Origin: an uncultured Senegalimassilia sp.
Lineage (GTDB): Bacteria; Actinomycetota; Coriobacteriia; Coriobacteriales; Eggerthellaceae
Direction of reading: 5' to 3'
DNA length: 12,089 nt
Assembly (NCBI RefSeq): GCF_934632265.1
Contig: NZ_CAKTYH010000057.1
Location: 1 to 12,089, forward strand
The position numbers and the translations under genes are program-made. Positions 1-6,303 of this stretch are shown piece after piece. The number at the start of each line of letters is the position of its first letter. Position 1 is the first letter of the stretch. The notes beneath the pieces were generated by a model, which was not told the origin of the DNA, made no database searches, and saw only the letters and a list, made by a program, of their open reading frames with translations.

Positions 1-1
1 G

Positions 2-94
2 TACGTGGAGATCGGCAAGCAGATGGAGCGCGACGGCATCGTGGTCGCCGGAGCGAACATGCCGCGCAACATCCCCGCCATCGGGATCGAATAA
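2..94 (+). CDS. C-terminal end of an unidentified protein (5' end outside window)
   Basis: An open frame enters from the left edge and ends at TAA (92-94), giving 30 residues that finish with NMPRNIPAIGIE. The codons are GC-rich at the third position, as in the neighbours. The frame stops 27 bp before the end of the convergent prmC gene, a normal convergent arrangement. I do not recognise the family from this tail, so no function is assigned. No clear terminator lies in the gap; the short palindrome ACGGTTACCGT (110-120) is too tight to form a good hairpin. It could also be a chance open frame, given how short it is. Confidence 0.55.
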   Translation, partial: YVEIGKQMERDGIVVAGANMPRNIPAIGIE

Positions 95-121
95 GACGAG
101 TCGCTGGCTACGGTTACCGTT

Positions 122-1213
122 TTACACCGGCTTGACGCCGGTGATCACGCGGGGTCTGCCGGCCAGGTCGTCGATGATGCGAACCCGATCGAAACCCGCC
201 TGGCGCGCCAACTCCGCCGCAGCCTCGAGGCAGGTCTCGTGCAGCTCGAAGGCGAAGCCGCCGCCAGGGCGTAGCGCCGCCGCCGTCCAAGGCAGCAGAC
301 GGCGAAGGATGTCGTTGCCGTCGGCGCCGCCGTCCAAGGCGAGCGCGGGCTCGAAATCGGCCACTTCCCGGGGAATCTCGGCAAGAACCGCCGTGGGAAC
401 GTAGGGCGGATTGGATACCACCAGGTCCAGCCTGCCCATTGCGGCGGCGGGAACCGGGGACCCTAGATCGCCCTGCTCGATGCGCACGCGATCGGAAAGA
501 CCCAGCTCAGCGGCGTTCTCCTTGGCAAGAGCCACCGCCTCGGGCGCGATATCGGTGGCGATGACGCGTGCATCGGGGCGCTCGTAGGCGATGGAGCACG
601 CGATGCATCCGCTTCCCGTGCAGATATCTGCCACCAGCAGGGGGCGGGGCTTTGCGGGTGCGGAACCGTCGGGTCGATCGCCGCTTTCGCTGGGAGCCTT
701 ATCGTGCTGCGCGCCCAGATACGTGCTGATGGCCTGCTGGGAGCGCTTCAACACCTCCGAGCCGTCATCCGAGCCGTCCTGCGCCGCCTCGGCGGCCGCG
801 GCCTCGACCGCGATGAGCGCGTCCCCTTCCCAAGCATCGATGGTGCTGTCGAGCGCGACGCGCTTGTGCGCCGCGGGCAGCAGCGAAAGCGCCTCGCTGA
901 CAAGCACCTCGGTCTCGGGGCGCGGGATGAGCACGCCCGGGCGCACCTTCACCTGGATGTGCCGAAAGGCCGCATACCCGGTGATGTACTGCAGCGGCTC
1001 GCCCTTGCCGCGGCGCGTGACGTAGCCGCGCAGGATATCGCGCTCCTCAAGCGACAAGGGGCGATCGAAGCTGACGTAGAGCTGGATGCGCGACATATCG
1101 CACGCCTCCGACAGCAGCCACTCGGCCGAAAGGCGCGGATTCTCGTCGCCCTTGCGCTCAAGGTAGCCCACCGTCCAGTCAAGCGCGGCCTTGATCGTCC
1201 ACATATCGCCCAT
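122..1213 (-). CDS. prmC: Peptide chain release factor N5-glutamine methyltransferase
   Basis: SAM-dependent enzyme that methylates the glutamine of the GGQ motif in release factors RF1 and RF2, acting in the cytoplasm. Visible are an N-terminal helical domain (about residues 1-90), the PRPETEVLV segment (98-105), SAM motif I DICTGSGC (196-203) and the substrate-binding signature NPPY (268-271). At 363 aa it is much longer than the usual 280 or so, because an acidic, Ala/Ser-rich segment (about residues 112-190) separates PETEVLV from motif I. I chose the ATG at 1213 (MGDMWTIKAALDW), which follows a GAAGG about 9 nt upstream; a second ATG at 1204 is also possible. The open frame extends upstream to 1339 but that part is non-coding in character and runs into a terminator. 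It lies 230 bp after prfA, its substrate gene, though a terminator sits between them. Confidence 0.93.
   Translation of the reverse strand: MGDMWTIKAALDWTVGYLERKGDENPRLSAEWLLSEACDMSRIQLYVSFDRPLSLEERDILRGYVTRRGKGEPLQYITGYAAFRHIQVKVRPGVLIPRPETEVLVSEALSLLPAAHKRVALDSTIDAWEGDALIAVEAAAAEAAQDGSDDGSEVLKRSQQAISTYLGAQHDKAPSESGDRPDGSAPAKPRPLLVADICTGSGCIACSIAYERPDARVIATDIAPEAVALAKENAAELGLSDRVRIEQGDLGSPVPAAAMGRLDLVVSNPPYVPTAVLAEIPREVADFEPALALDGGADGNDILRRLLPWTAAALRPGGGFAFELHETCLEAAAELARQAGFDRVRIIDDLAGRPRVITGVKPV
644..880 (-). other. Low-complexity insert within PrmC
   Basis: This segment encodes about 79 residues (roughly 112-190 of PrmC) rich in Ala, Glu, Asp, Ser and Gly, with runs such as VEAAAAEAAQDGSDDG. 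It falls between the N-terminal domain/PETEVLV segment and the Rossmann-fold motif I, where other PrmC proteins have only a short connection. The reading frame stays open and both flanks match the family, so this is an in-frame insertion, not a frameshift. A disordered surface loop is the likely form. No known domain is recognisable. Confidence 0.7.
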
Positions 1214-1330
1214 GTTCCGTATCCTTCGCCTTCCGTTAAGCCTATGCCCTTCGAGCCGCCTTCCGCATGCAACGCGCAAACCCGCGGCGCAGGGCGATAT
1301 CCGCGAGGCCGGCAATTCAGCCGACCAGCG

Positions 1331-1382
1331 CAAAAACAACGCCGAAGGCGCGGCACCGTTGCTGCGGTGGCGCGCCTTCGGC
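1331..1382 (-). terminator. Intrinsic terminator downstream of prfA
   Basis: Arms 1341-1352 and 1371-1382 are a perfect 12-bp inverted repeat (GCCGAAGGCGCG). A G/G mismatch and a further 5 bp (CACCG/CGGTG) extend the stem inward, leaving a 6-nt loop at 1359-1364. On the minus strand the hairpin is followed directly by GTTGTTTTTG (1340-1331), a T-rich tract. This is the classic Rho-independent layout and would end the prfA transcript about 62 nt past its stop codon, before prmC. Confidence 0.78.
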
Positions 1383-1388
1383 GATAGA

Positions 1389-1420
1389 CGCGCAAGGCGC
1401 GGTTGCCCACGCCTTGCGCG
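1389..1420 (-). other. Hairpin just after prfA stop
   Basis: Perfect 11-bp inverted repeat CGCGCAAGGCG (1389-1399) and its complement (1410-1420) with a 10-nt loop, starting 23 nt past the prfA stop. No T-tract follows it, so it is not a terminator alone. It stands in tandem with the terminator at 1341-1382 and may protect the 3' end of the prfA mRNA. Confidence 0.55.
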
Positions 1421-1443
1421 ATTCCCCCAATGGGATTTCCGGC

Positions 1444-2517
1444 CTACACTGCCTCTTCGAGCTTCTGGGCGCGGTCGGCCGCCTGAAGCGCAGCGATGAC
1501 GTCGTCAAGGCCGTCGCCCTGCAGCACGCTGGTGTAGGTGGAGTTGAAGCCGATGCGATGATCGGTCACGCGGTCCTGCGGGCCATTGTAGGTGCGGATC
1601 TTCTCCGAACGGTCGCCCGAGCCGATCTGGGCCAAGCGCTTGGCGCCTTCGGCGGCCTGCTGCTCGGCGAGCATCTTCTCGTACAAGCGGGCACGCAGAA
1701 CGGCCATTGCGGCGATCTTGTTCTGCAGCTGGGACTTCTGGTCCTGGGACTGCACGACCAAGCCCGACGGCAGGTGCGTGATGCGCACGGCCGAGTCGGT
1801 GGTGTTGACGCACTGGCCGCCCGGGCCGCCGGCGCGGTACACGTCGATGCGCAGATCGTTCTCGTTGATGTCGACCTCGACCTCGTCGGCCTCGGGCAGC
1901 ACGGCCACCGTTGCCGTGGAGGTGTGGATGCGGCCCTGGGACTCGGTCTTGGGAACGCGCTGCACGCGGTGCACGCCGGACTCGAACTTCATGACCGAGT
2001 ACACCTTATCGCCCTTGACCTTGAACTGGACCTCCTTGTAACCACCCGCATCGGAGGGGCTGACGTCCATGAGCTCGATCTTCCACTTGCGCGAGGAGCA
2101 GAAACGCTCGTACATCTTGAACAGGTCGCCCGCGAAGATGGCAGCCTCGTCGCCGCCGGCTGCGGCGCGGATCTCCACGATGATGTCCTTCTCGTCTGCC
2201 GGGTCGGAAGGGATGAGCAGGAACTTGATGTCCTCTTCCAGGCTGGGAAGCTGCGCCTCGGCGGTCGAGATGGTTTCCTGGGCGAACTCCTTCATGTCGG
2301 GGTCGCCGAGCATCTCCTTGGCCTCGTCGATATCGGCGCAGGCCTGCAGGTACTCGCGGGACTTCTCCACCAGCTCGCCCTGGTCGGAATATTCCTTGGC
2401 CAGCTTGTTGTATTCCTTCTGGTCGGCAAGCACGGCGGGGTCGCTCATCTTGGCCTGCAGCTCCTCGTAGGCCTTGATGATCTTCTCCAGCTTGTCGCGC
2501 ATTTCGCTATCTTGCAT
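1444..2517 (-). CDS. prfA: Peptide chain release factor 1 (RF1)
   Basis: Recognises UAA and UAG stop codons in the ribosomal A site and triggers release of the nascent peptide. At 357 aa it has the family's normal length. Domain 1 is the helical N-terminus (about 1-110). The stop-codon tripeptide of RF1 (PxT) appears as PKT at 189-191 within [14 protein letters not shown], which separates it from RF2 (SPF). The catalytic GGQ is at 233-235 ([15 protein letters not shown]). I chose the ATG at 2517 ([12 protein letters not shown]) because a GAAGGA lies upstream, about 10 nt away; ATGs at 2538 and 2502 have no such site. It is 111 bp downstream of trxB in the same direction. PrmC, encoded next, methylates its GGQ glutamine. 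A hairpin pair with a T-tract follows the gene. Confidence 0.97.
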   Translation of the reverse strand: MQDSEMRDKLEKIIKAYEELQAKMSDPAVLADQKEYNKLAKEYSDQGELVEKSREYLQACADIDEAKEMLGDPDMKEFAQETISTAEAQLPSLEEDIKFLLIPSDPADEKDIIVEIRAAAGGDEAAIFAGDLFKMYERFCSSRKWKIELMDVSPSDAGGYKEVQFKVKGDKVYSVMKFESGVHRVQRVPKTESQGRIHTSTATVAVLPEADEVEVDINENDLRIDVYRAGGPGGQCVNTTDSAVRITHLPSGLVVQSQDQKSQLQNKIAAMAVLRARLYEKMLAEQQAAEGAKRLAQIGSGDRSEKIRTYNGPQDRVTDHRIGFNSTYTSVLQGDGLDDVIAALQAADRAQKLEEAV

Positions 2518-2574
2518 GGTCGGTGCATCCTTCGTCATATGTTGCCGGTGGCCGCAGGCGCGCCCGCGGCATGA

Positions 2575-2605
2575 GCCCCGCATGCGCCTTAGCGCGATGC
2601 GGGGC
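2575..2605 (-). other. Hairpin between trxB and prfA
   Basis: Perfect 9-bp arms GCCCCGCAT (2575-2583) and ATGCGGGGC (2597-2605), with a further GCG/CGC inside after a one-base bulge. It lies 23 bp after the trxB stop. On the minus strand it is followed by TCATGCC, not a T-tract, so a classical intrinsic terminator is not supported. It may slow or protect the transcript, or simply be a processing point between trxB and prfA. Confidence 0.45.
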
Positions 2606-2628
2606 CATTGTCGAACCGTAAAATCTTA

Positions 2629-3630
2629 TCAGATTGCAACGTAGTTTGCAGCCTGCTCCGCACAGACTGCACCATCGGACACCGCCGTGACCACCTGTCG
2701 AAGCGCTTTCGCGCGCACGTCGCCCGCCGCGAACACGCCTGAGATGGAGGTTTCGCCGGTCTCGGAAGCCGCGATGTAGCCGCCTGCGTCAAGGGGCAGG
2801 ACGCCTGCGAGGAACTCGGTGTTGGGCTGCGTGCCCACCGCCACGAAGATGCCGTCAACGGGCACGGTTTCCAAGGCGCCGTCGCCGAGGTGCTCCACCT
2901 GGGCCGAAACCAGCTTGCCGTCTTCGCCATGCAGGGCGCGCACCTCGGTGCTCCACATGAACGAGACGTTTTCCAGCTGCGCCAGCTGCTCGTGGTAGAT
3001 TGGCGTTGCGCGCAGCTTGTCGCGGCGATGCACGAGGATGACGCGCTCGGCCAGACGCGAAAGGTAGATGGCGTCGGCTGCGGCGGTGTTGCCGCCACCT
3101 ACCACCATGACGATTTTCCCGCGGAAGAAGTTGCCATCGCAGGTGGCGCAATACGACACGCCCCTGCCCGTGAGCTCCGCCTCGCCGGGAACGCCGAGCT
3201 TGCGCGGGCGAGCGCCCGTGGCCACGATGACGCTTCTCGCACCGTAAGAGCCGTACGGCGTGTCCAACCGCTTCACCGGCGATACCAAGTCAAGCGACGA
3301 GACTTCCTCGTTGATGATCCGCACGCCGAATCGCTCGGCCTGCTCCTTCATGGACCACGCCAGCTCGAAGCCGCCGGTGCCGTCGGCGAACCCCGGGTAG
3401 TTCTCGATGCGCTCGGTTTGCGCCAGTTGCCCGCCGGGCGAGAGGCGCTCGAACACCGCGACCCGCAAGCCCGCGCGCGCAGCGTACAAGCCTGCGGTCA
3501 AACCCGCCGGACCCGCGCCGATGACGGCGACGTCGAAGGTTTCGCCGCCGTTTGGCTCGGGCGCGGCAGATAAGCTAGACGTGACCGGCACACCGGCTGC
3601 GCTCTGCATGTTGTTCGATAGGCTGTTCAT
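2629..3630 (-). CDS. trxB: Thioredoxin reductase (NADPH, FAD)
   Basis: Flavoenzyme that passes electrons from NADPH through FAD and a Cys pair to thioredoxin in the cytoplasm. The 333-aa protein has an N-terminal FAD site GAGPAG (38-43), the redox-active CATC (161-164) in SYCATCDGNFF, an NADPH-site glycine cluster GGGNTA (178-183), HRRDKLRA (201-208) whose arginines fit NADPH use, and a C-terminal FAD motif AAGDVR (301-306). The first 31 residues are a Ser/Ala-rich extension lacking in the E. coli enzyme. The ATG at 3630 is supported by GGGGGA 6 nt upstream. An ATG seven codons in has no such site. A -10 TATACT (3684-3689) and an upstream motif shared with trxA point to joint control with thioredoxin. 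Confidence 0.96.
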   Translation of the reverse strand: MNSLSNNMQSAAGVPVTSSLSAAPEPNGGETFDVAVIGAGPAGLTAGLYAARAGLRVAVFERLSPGGQLAQTERIENYPGFADGTGGFELAWSMKEQAERFGVRIINEEVSSLDLVSPVKRLDTPYGSYGARSVIVATGARPRKLGVPGEAELTGRGVSYCATCDGNFFRGKIVMVVGGGNTAAADAIYLSRLAERVILVHRRDKLRATPIYHEQLAQLENVSFMWSTEVRALHGEDGKLVSAQVEHLGDGALETVPVDGIFVAVGTQPNTEFLAGVLPLDAGGYIAASETGETSISGVFAAGDVRAKALRQVVTAVSDGAVCAEQAANYVAI

Positions 3631-3683
3631 AGGTATCCCCCATATCCGCGGCCCAAAACCGCGTTTCGTTATGTCTTACGTTC

Positions 3684-3712
3684 AGTATAGGGGTCTCGGA
3701 CGCCTTTCCGAA
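3684..3712 (-). promoter_or_regulatory. Predicted trxB promoter
   Basis: On the minus strand a TATACT -10 box occupies 3689-3684, about 54 bp before the trxB ATG. The hexamer 17 bp upstream (TTCGGA, 3712-3707) is a poor -35 match. A good -10 with a weak -35 is what an activator-dependent promoter would look like, and the conserved motif at 3716-3737 abuts the -35. The start point would fall near 3677, giving a leader of about 47 nt. Confidence 0.5.
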
Positions 3713-3715
3713 ATA

Positions 3716-3737
3716 TTGTTACTCTGTTGGTACCATT
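3716..3737 (-). promoter_or_regulatory. Conserved trx motif, trxB copy
   Basis: TTGTTACT-N6-GTACCATT on the plus strand, matched at 19 of 22 positions by a second copy upstream of trxA (6182-6203). It has imperfect dyad symmetry (GTTACT-N5-GGTACC). It ends 26 bp upstream of the trxB -10, so it spans roughly -40 to -60, a typical activator position. The regulator is unknown. Confidence 0.55.
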
Positions 3738-3802
3738 TATACAAAACTAAAACGATGCAATGCGTTGCCGGCATCACGCTATGGCGGTCGCGGCGTGCAA
3801 AA

Positions 3803-3964
3803 CGCATCTTCTGGACGGTTTTGCAGAAATTCGAGCCCGATTTTGACGCCTGTCCGGGCATCTGGGTGGTTTGTCGGGCGTTTTTCAGCATCCGACCGCC
3901 AAAAGCCCAGGTGACGTTTTGCCGAAGAAGCGCTTCCCCCTGCAAAACCGCCCAGAAGATGGCG
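3803..3964. repeat. Imperfect long palindrome, possible small repeat element
   Basis: The ends are inverted repeats of 24 and 25 bp, 3803-3826 (CGCATCTTCTGG...) and 3940-3964, differing by one mismatch and one inserted base. Inside are shorter paired segments, CTGGG/CCCAG (3862-3866 with 3906-3910) and GTCGG/CCGAC (3873-3877 with 3892-3896), around a loop at 3878-3891. The octamer TGCAAAAC recurs at 3796-3803 and 3941-3948, and inverted at 3818-3825. The whole unit could fold as one long hairpin. It resembles a MITE-like or REP-like intergenic repeat, but copy number elsewhere in the genome cannot be seen here and no clear target-site duplication is visible. Confidence 0.5.
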
Positions 3965-4083
3965 CTGCCCCGTTCTCGTTAGCCATAGGGCGCGTTCCCG
4001 TCCATAAACAGGAACCACGGACTCGGCGCATAAAGGCCCGCCGCCCGCCGCGGGTCGCGCCATGCGCCGGGACCTTCCCTTCC

Positions 4084-5391
4084 CTACTCCTTATGGGCCT
4101 TATGGCGGCGATACAGCAGGGTGCCGGCGATGATGCACAGCAGCATCTGCAGCACCGTGGGCGAGAACCAGATGCCGTCCACCTGGAACAGCAGACCCAT
4201 GATGAACACCACGACGCACACGATGATCGCCTCGGCGACGACGAGCATGTTCGACGAGCGCGAATCGTCGACCGCGTAGAAATACGAGGTGGTGGTATGC
4301 GTGAAACCGTAGAAGATGTAGCAGATGGAGAACACCGGCAGCGCGTACGCGATGACCGGCTTCACGATATCCGAGGCGCCGAACAGCAGCGGGATGGCGT
4401 TACGCACCGCGAACATGATCCCAAGGCCCACGAAACCGAACGTGATAGCTACCAAGTAGTTGGTGTTGCGCAGCCTTCGCACCGCGTCGGCGTCGCCGGC
4501 GCCGCGGTAAACGCTGATGAGCGGCTGGCTGCCGTCGCCGACGCTTTGGATCATGATCTGCACGAAGAAGGCCACGTAGGCGATGACGGCGTATGCGGCC
4601 AGCGCCGTCTCGCCGCCGTAATAGGACAGCGAGATGTTGTTGACGACCGTGGACACCTCGGGCAGCAGCGTCAGGCCGAACGGGGCCGCGCCGAGCTTGA
4701 GGATGTGCGCGCAAATGGAGCTATCGGGGACAAGGTCGCGCAGCGGCACGCGATTATCGCGGTGCAGGAAGAAGCCGAGCACGAACAGGAAGGCAACCGC
4801 CTGGGAGACCACCGTGGCCTCGGCGGCGCCGGCCGTGCCGCGGCCCCAGAGCATGACGAACAGGTAATCGAGCACCACGTTCACCAAACCCGCGAACACC
4901 TGCACGCACATGGCGAAGGCGACCATGCCCTTGTTGCGGATCAGCGGCGTGCAGCCCGTGACCAGCACCTGGAACGGCGCGCCGATGGCGATGACCTTCA
5001 AATAGCAGACCGCCTGCGAAAGCGTTTCGCCCTGGCCTCCCAGCACCCGGCACAGCTGCTCGGCGAACAGGGAATACAGCACCAGGATGGGAATCGAGGC
5101 CACCACGAGCATGAACAAGGTGACGCCGACGACGCGCTGTGAGCGCTCCGCATCGCCCCTGCCGCGGGCGATGGAGCTGATCACGCCGCCGCCCATGCCA
5201 AGGCCCGTTCCCGCCGCAAGGATAAGGCACACGAGCGGGTAGGCCACGTTGACGCCTGCAAGCCCGGCATCGCCGACGGCATGGCCGACGAAGACGCCGT
5301 CGATGACGCCGTAGATGCCCGCCATCGTGAACGTGAGCATGGTGGGCAGGATGTACTTCAGGTACTCGGGGACCATCGAGCGCGTGATCAC
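4084..5391 (-). CDS. MATE family efflux transporter
   Basis: Polytopic inner-membrane protein of the multidrug and toxic compound extrusion family, which exports organic compounds by sodium or proton antiport. The 435-aa product has about 12 hydrophobic segments in two repeated halves and family-like stretches such as MLTFTMAGIYGVIDGVFVGHAVG near the N-terminus, with GVNVAYPL following, and the second-half counterpart around VVNNISLSYYGGETALAAYAVI. The short hydrophilic C-terminus is YRRHKAHKE. I chose a GTG start at 5391 because a perfect AGGAGG (5398-5403) sits 6 nt upstream; an in-frame ATG at 5376 is too far, and an upstream ATG at 5448 lacks a site. Substrate cannot be told from sequence. 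It sits between trxA and trxB in the same orientation, with a long leader. Confidence 0.92.
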   Translation of the reverse strand: MITRSMVPEYLKYILPTMLTFTMAGIYGVIDGVFVGHAVGDAGLAGVNVAYPLVCLILAAGTGLGMGGGVISSIARGRGDAERSQRVVGVTLFMLVVASIPILVLYSLFAEQLCRVLGGQGETLSQAVCYLKVIAIGAPFQVLVTGCTPLIRNKGMVAFAMCVQVFAGLVNVVLDYLFVMLWGRGTAGAAEATVVSQAVAFLFVLGFFLHRDNRVPLRDLVPDSSICAHILKLGAAPFGLTLLPEVSTVVNNISLSYYGGETALAAYAVIAYVAFFVQIMIQSVGDGSQPLISVYRGAGDADAVRRLRNTNYLVAITFGFVGLGIMFAVRNAIPLLFGASDIVKPVIAYALPVFSICYIFYGFTHTTTSYFYAVDDSRSSNMLVVAEAIIVCVVVFIMGLLFQVDGIWFSPTVLQMLLCIIAGTLLYRRHKAHKE

Positions 5392-5397
5392 GCGTTT

Positions 5398-5403
5398 CCT
5401 CCT
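5398..5403 (-). promoter_or_regulatory. Ribosome binding site fixing the MATE GTG start
   Basis: AGGAGG on the minus strand, 6 nt before GTG at 5391. It is one of the strongest Shine-Dalgarno matches in the window and decides the start over the neighbouring ATG codons. Confidence 0.8.
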
Positions 5404-5749
5404 ATCATGGGGCACCCGAGCCGGCAAGCTCGGGAAAAGCCGGGGCATCCAGCGTCGAAGACGAGCGGCGGCTGCCCTCCCCCATGCCGAGGGCGAGAGC
5501 GGCCGCTTCTTGCTGCTATCGCAAACGAAGGCGCCGTCCCATCCGGGGCGGCGCCTTTCGCCTTATTGCACGCGGAGATGCTATCACACGTTTATGTAGA
5601 CCGTTTGGTGCGGAGCTTGTTAGCCGAGACTTGCGGTTTCACCGGCATGGGCAGGAGGGGCTGTGCTGGCTGCGATGCGTCGAAGCATGGCGACTGCGAG
5701 CCCGCTTTGCCGTGTAACGCCTGCAAACGACACGGCCCGGGAAGAGACC
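5404..5749 (-). other. Leader/intergenic region between trxA and the MATE gene
   Basis: About 346 bp without a convincing gene. From trxA inward it holds a 7-bp hairpin (5709-5736) 14 nt past the trxA stop without a T-tract, then the strong hairpin at 5528-5557, and lastly a 7-bp hairpin CCCGAGC/GCTCGGG (5415-5434) ending 11 nt before the MATE Shine-Dalgarno. I see no convincing promoter with both boxes. The stacked hairpins could form a regulated leader for the exporter, but I recognise no known riboswitch class. Confidence 0.45.
5528..5557. terminator. Strong hairpin, possible terminator or attenuator
   Basis: Arms AAGGCGCCGTCCC (5528-5540) and GGGGCGGCGCCTT (5545-5557) form a 13-bp stem, with one T-G pair, closed by the loop ATCC. 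On the plus strand it is followed by TCGCCTTATT; on the minus strand by CGTTTGC. Neither tail is a good T-tract. In the minus direction it could end trxA read-through or act as an attenuator ahead of the MATE gene. Stem quality is high; the role is uncertain. Confidence 0.45.
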
Positions 5750-6061
5750 TTACATGCCGAGCAGGCCCATGATGGCCGGCTTGGGCTGCACGCCCACGGC
5801 CTGGTTCACCAGCTTGCCGCCCTTGAACACCGCCAGCGTGGGCACGCTCATCACGCCGAAGCGCTGCGCCAGGTCGGGGCTGGCGTCGATGTCGACCTTG
5901 ACAACCTTTGCGCGACCGGCGACCTCGGCGGCCACCTGGTCGAGCGTGGGGGCGAGCATCTTGCACGGCCCGCACCACGTTGCGAAGAAATCGACGAGCA
6001 CGGGAACGTCGGCGCCCTCCACTTCAGAGGCGAACTGGGAAGAAGAGATGATCTGGGACAT
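5750..6061 (-). CDS. trxA: Thioredoxin
   Basis: Small cytoplasmic dithiol protein that reduces disulfides in client proteins and is recharged by thioredoxin reductase. The 103-aa product is of normal length. The active site WCGPCK has its cysteines at residues 30 and 33, preceded by VLVDFFAT, and the conserved cis-proline is P74 in MSVPTL. The C-terminal GVQPKPAIMGLLGM is typical of the family. The ATG at 6061 has AAGGAGG (6067-6073) 5 nt upstream, an excellent site. The gene is divergent from the patatin gene; the 242-bp gap holds a -10 TACAAT (6129-6134) and a copy of the motif also found upstream of trxB. That pairing makes this the likely substrate of the TrxB encoded 2.1 kb away. Confidence 0.96.
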   Translation of the reverse strand: MSQIISSSQFASEVEGADVPVLVDFFATWCGPCKMLAPTLDQVAAEVAGRAKVVKVDIDASPDLAQRFGVMSVPTLAVFKGGKLVNQAVGVQPKPAIMGLLGM

Positions 6062-6128
6062 GGTGACCTCCTTGGTCGCTTTAGGCGGGGCGGATTTCGG
6101 CCGACCGCCCTATCTGTTTCATGCCCCC

Positions 6129-6157
6129 ATTGTAGCCATCGAAGCCTTCGGCGAAAG
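6129..6157 (-). promoter_or_regulatory. Predicted trxA promoter
   Basis: On the minus strand TACAAT (6134-6129) is a good -10 box in the context GGCTACAATGG. The hexamer 17 bp upstream (CTTTCG, 6157-6152) is a poor -35. The leader would be about 60 nt. As at trxB, the weak -35 suggests dependence on an activator. Confidence 0.45.
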
Positions 6158-6165
6158 GCCTTCGA
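6139..6165. promoter_or_regulatory. Inverted repeat across the trxA -35 region
   Basis: TCGAAGCCTT (6139-6148) pairs with AAGG-C-CTTCGA (6155-6165), 10 bp with a single bulged C and a 6-nt centre. It covers the -35 position of the predicted trxA promoter. It could be an operator, or chance in a GC-rich region; no second copy is seen near trxB. Confidence 0.35.
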
Positions 6166-6181
6166 CAGCTTCGTCACATAT

Positions 6182-6203
6182 TTGTTACTATTTTAGTACC
6201 ATT
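6182..6203 (-). promoter_or_regulatory. Conserved trx motif, trxA copy
   Basis: TTGTTACT-N6-GTACCATT, 19 of 22 identical to the copy upstream of trxB. Dyad symmetry is clearer here: TGTTACT-N5-AGTACCA. It ends 47 bp upstream of the trxA -10, 21 bp farther than at trxB, so both would lie on the same DNA face. It also lies upstream of the divergent patatin gene and could affect it. On the plus strand the TACTAT inside it (6186-6191) resembles a -10 box. Confidence 0.55.
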
Positions 6204-6268
6204 GCGAAACAAGGTGTTACGAAACGGTGACGCTGTGGAAGTATGCGGAGGCGCACGGGCGTTCGGGC

Positions 6269-6274
6269 TATACT
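6269..6274 (+). promoter_or_regulatory. Predicted -10 box for the patatin-antiporter pair
   Basis: TATACT in the context GGGCTATACTGG, 29 bp before the patatin ATG, much like the trxB -10. No good -35 is found 16-18 bp upstream. An alternative upstream promoter is TCGACA (6162-6167) with TACTAT (6186-6191), spaced 18 bp. Either would give a transcript starting in the divergent region. Confidence 0.35.
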
Positions 6275-6303
6275 GGGAGCAGAACACGAGAAAGGCCCCG
6301 TCC

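Larger units (their letters stand above)
3631..4083. other. Intergenic region between trxB and the MATE gene (453 bp)
   Basis: No convincing gene is present. The trxB-proximal part is AT-rich and holds the trxB promoter and the shared trx motif. The middle (3803-3964) is an imperfect palindromic element. The part next to the MATE stop contains an 8-bp inverted repeat CGGCGCAT (4024-4031 with 4062-4069) enclosing GC-rich repeats, 14 bp past the stop; no T-tract follows, so it is only a possible transcript end. An 87-codon frame on the minus strand (3682-3945) overlaps the trxB promoter and the palindrome and looks incidental. Confidence 0.6.

Noticed and set aside
125..143. Hairpin CACCGGC-TTGAC-GCCGGTG at the end of prmC as a terminator
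   Set aside because: It lies within prmC codons and is followed on the minus strand by TAAAACGG, and on the plus strand by ATCACG; no T-tract in either direction.
1267..2574. 435-codon open frame on the plus strand opposite prfA
   Set aside because: It is the antisense of a well-conserved prfA gene, has Leu/His/Gly-rich shadow composition and no family likeness; high GC produces such frames.
3682..3945. 87-codon minus-strand frame upstream of trxB
   Set aside because: It overlaps the predicted trxB promoter, the shared motif and the palindromic element, with no good ribosome binding site; it may appear in databases as a hypothetical protein but is probably a by-product of the repeat.
3871..5142. 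423-codon plus-strand frame opposite the MATE gene
   Set aside because: His/Asp/Arg-rich shadow of a clear membrane protein gene; no recognisable domain and it begins inside the palindromic element.
5663..5772. Cys-rich plus-strand stretch near the trxA stop as a small metal-binding protein
   Set aside because: The cysteines occur in a frame without a ribosome binding site that runs through other genes' antisense; spacing does not match a known zinc or iron-sulfur motif.
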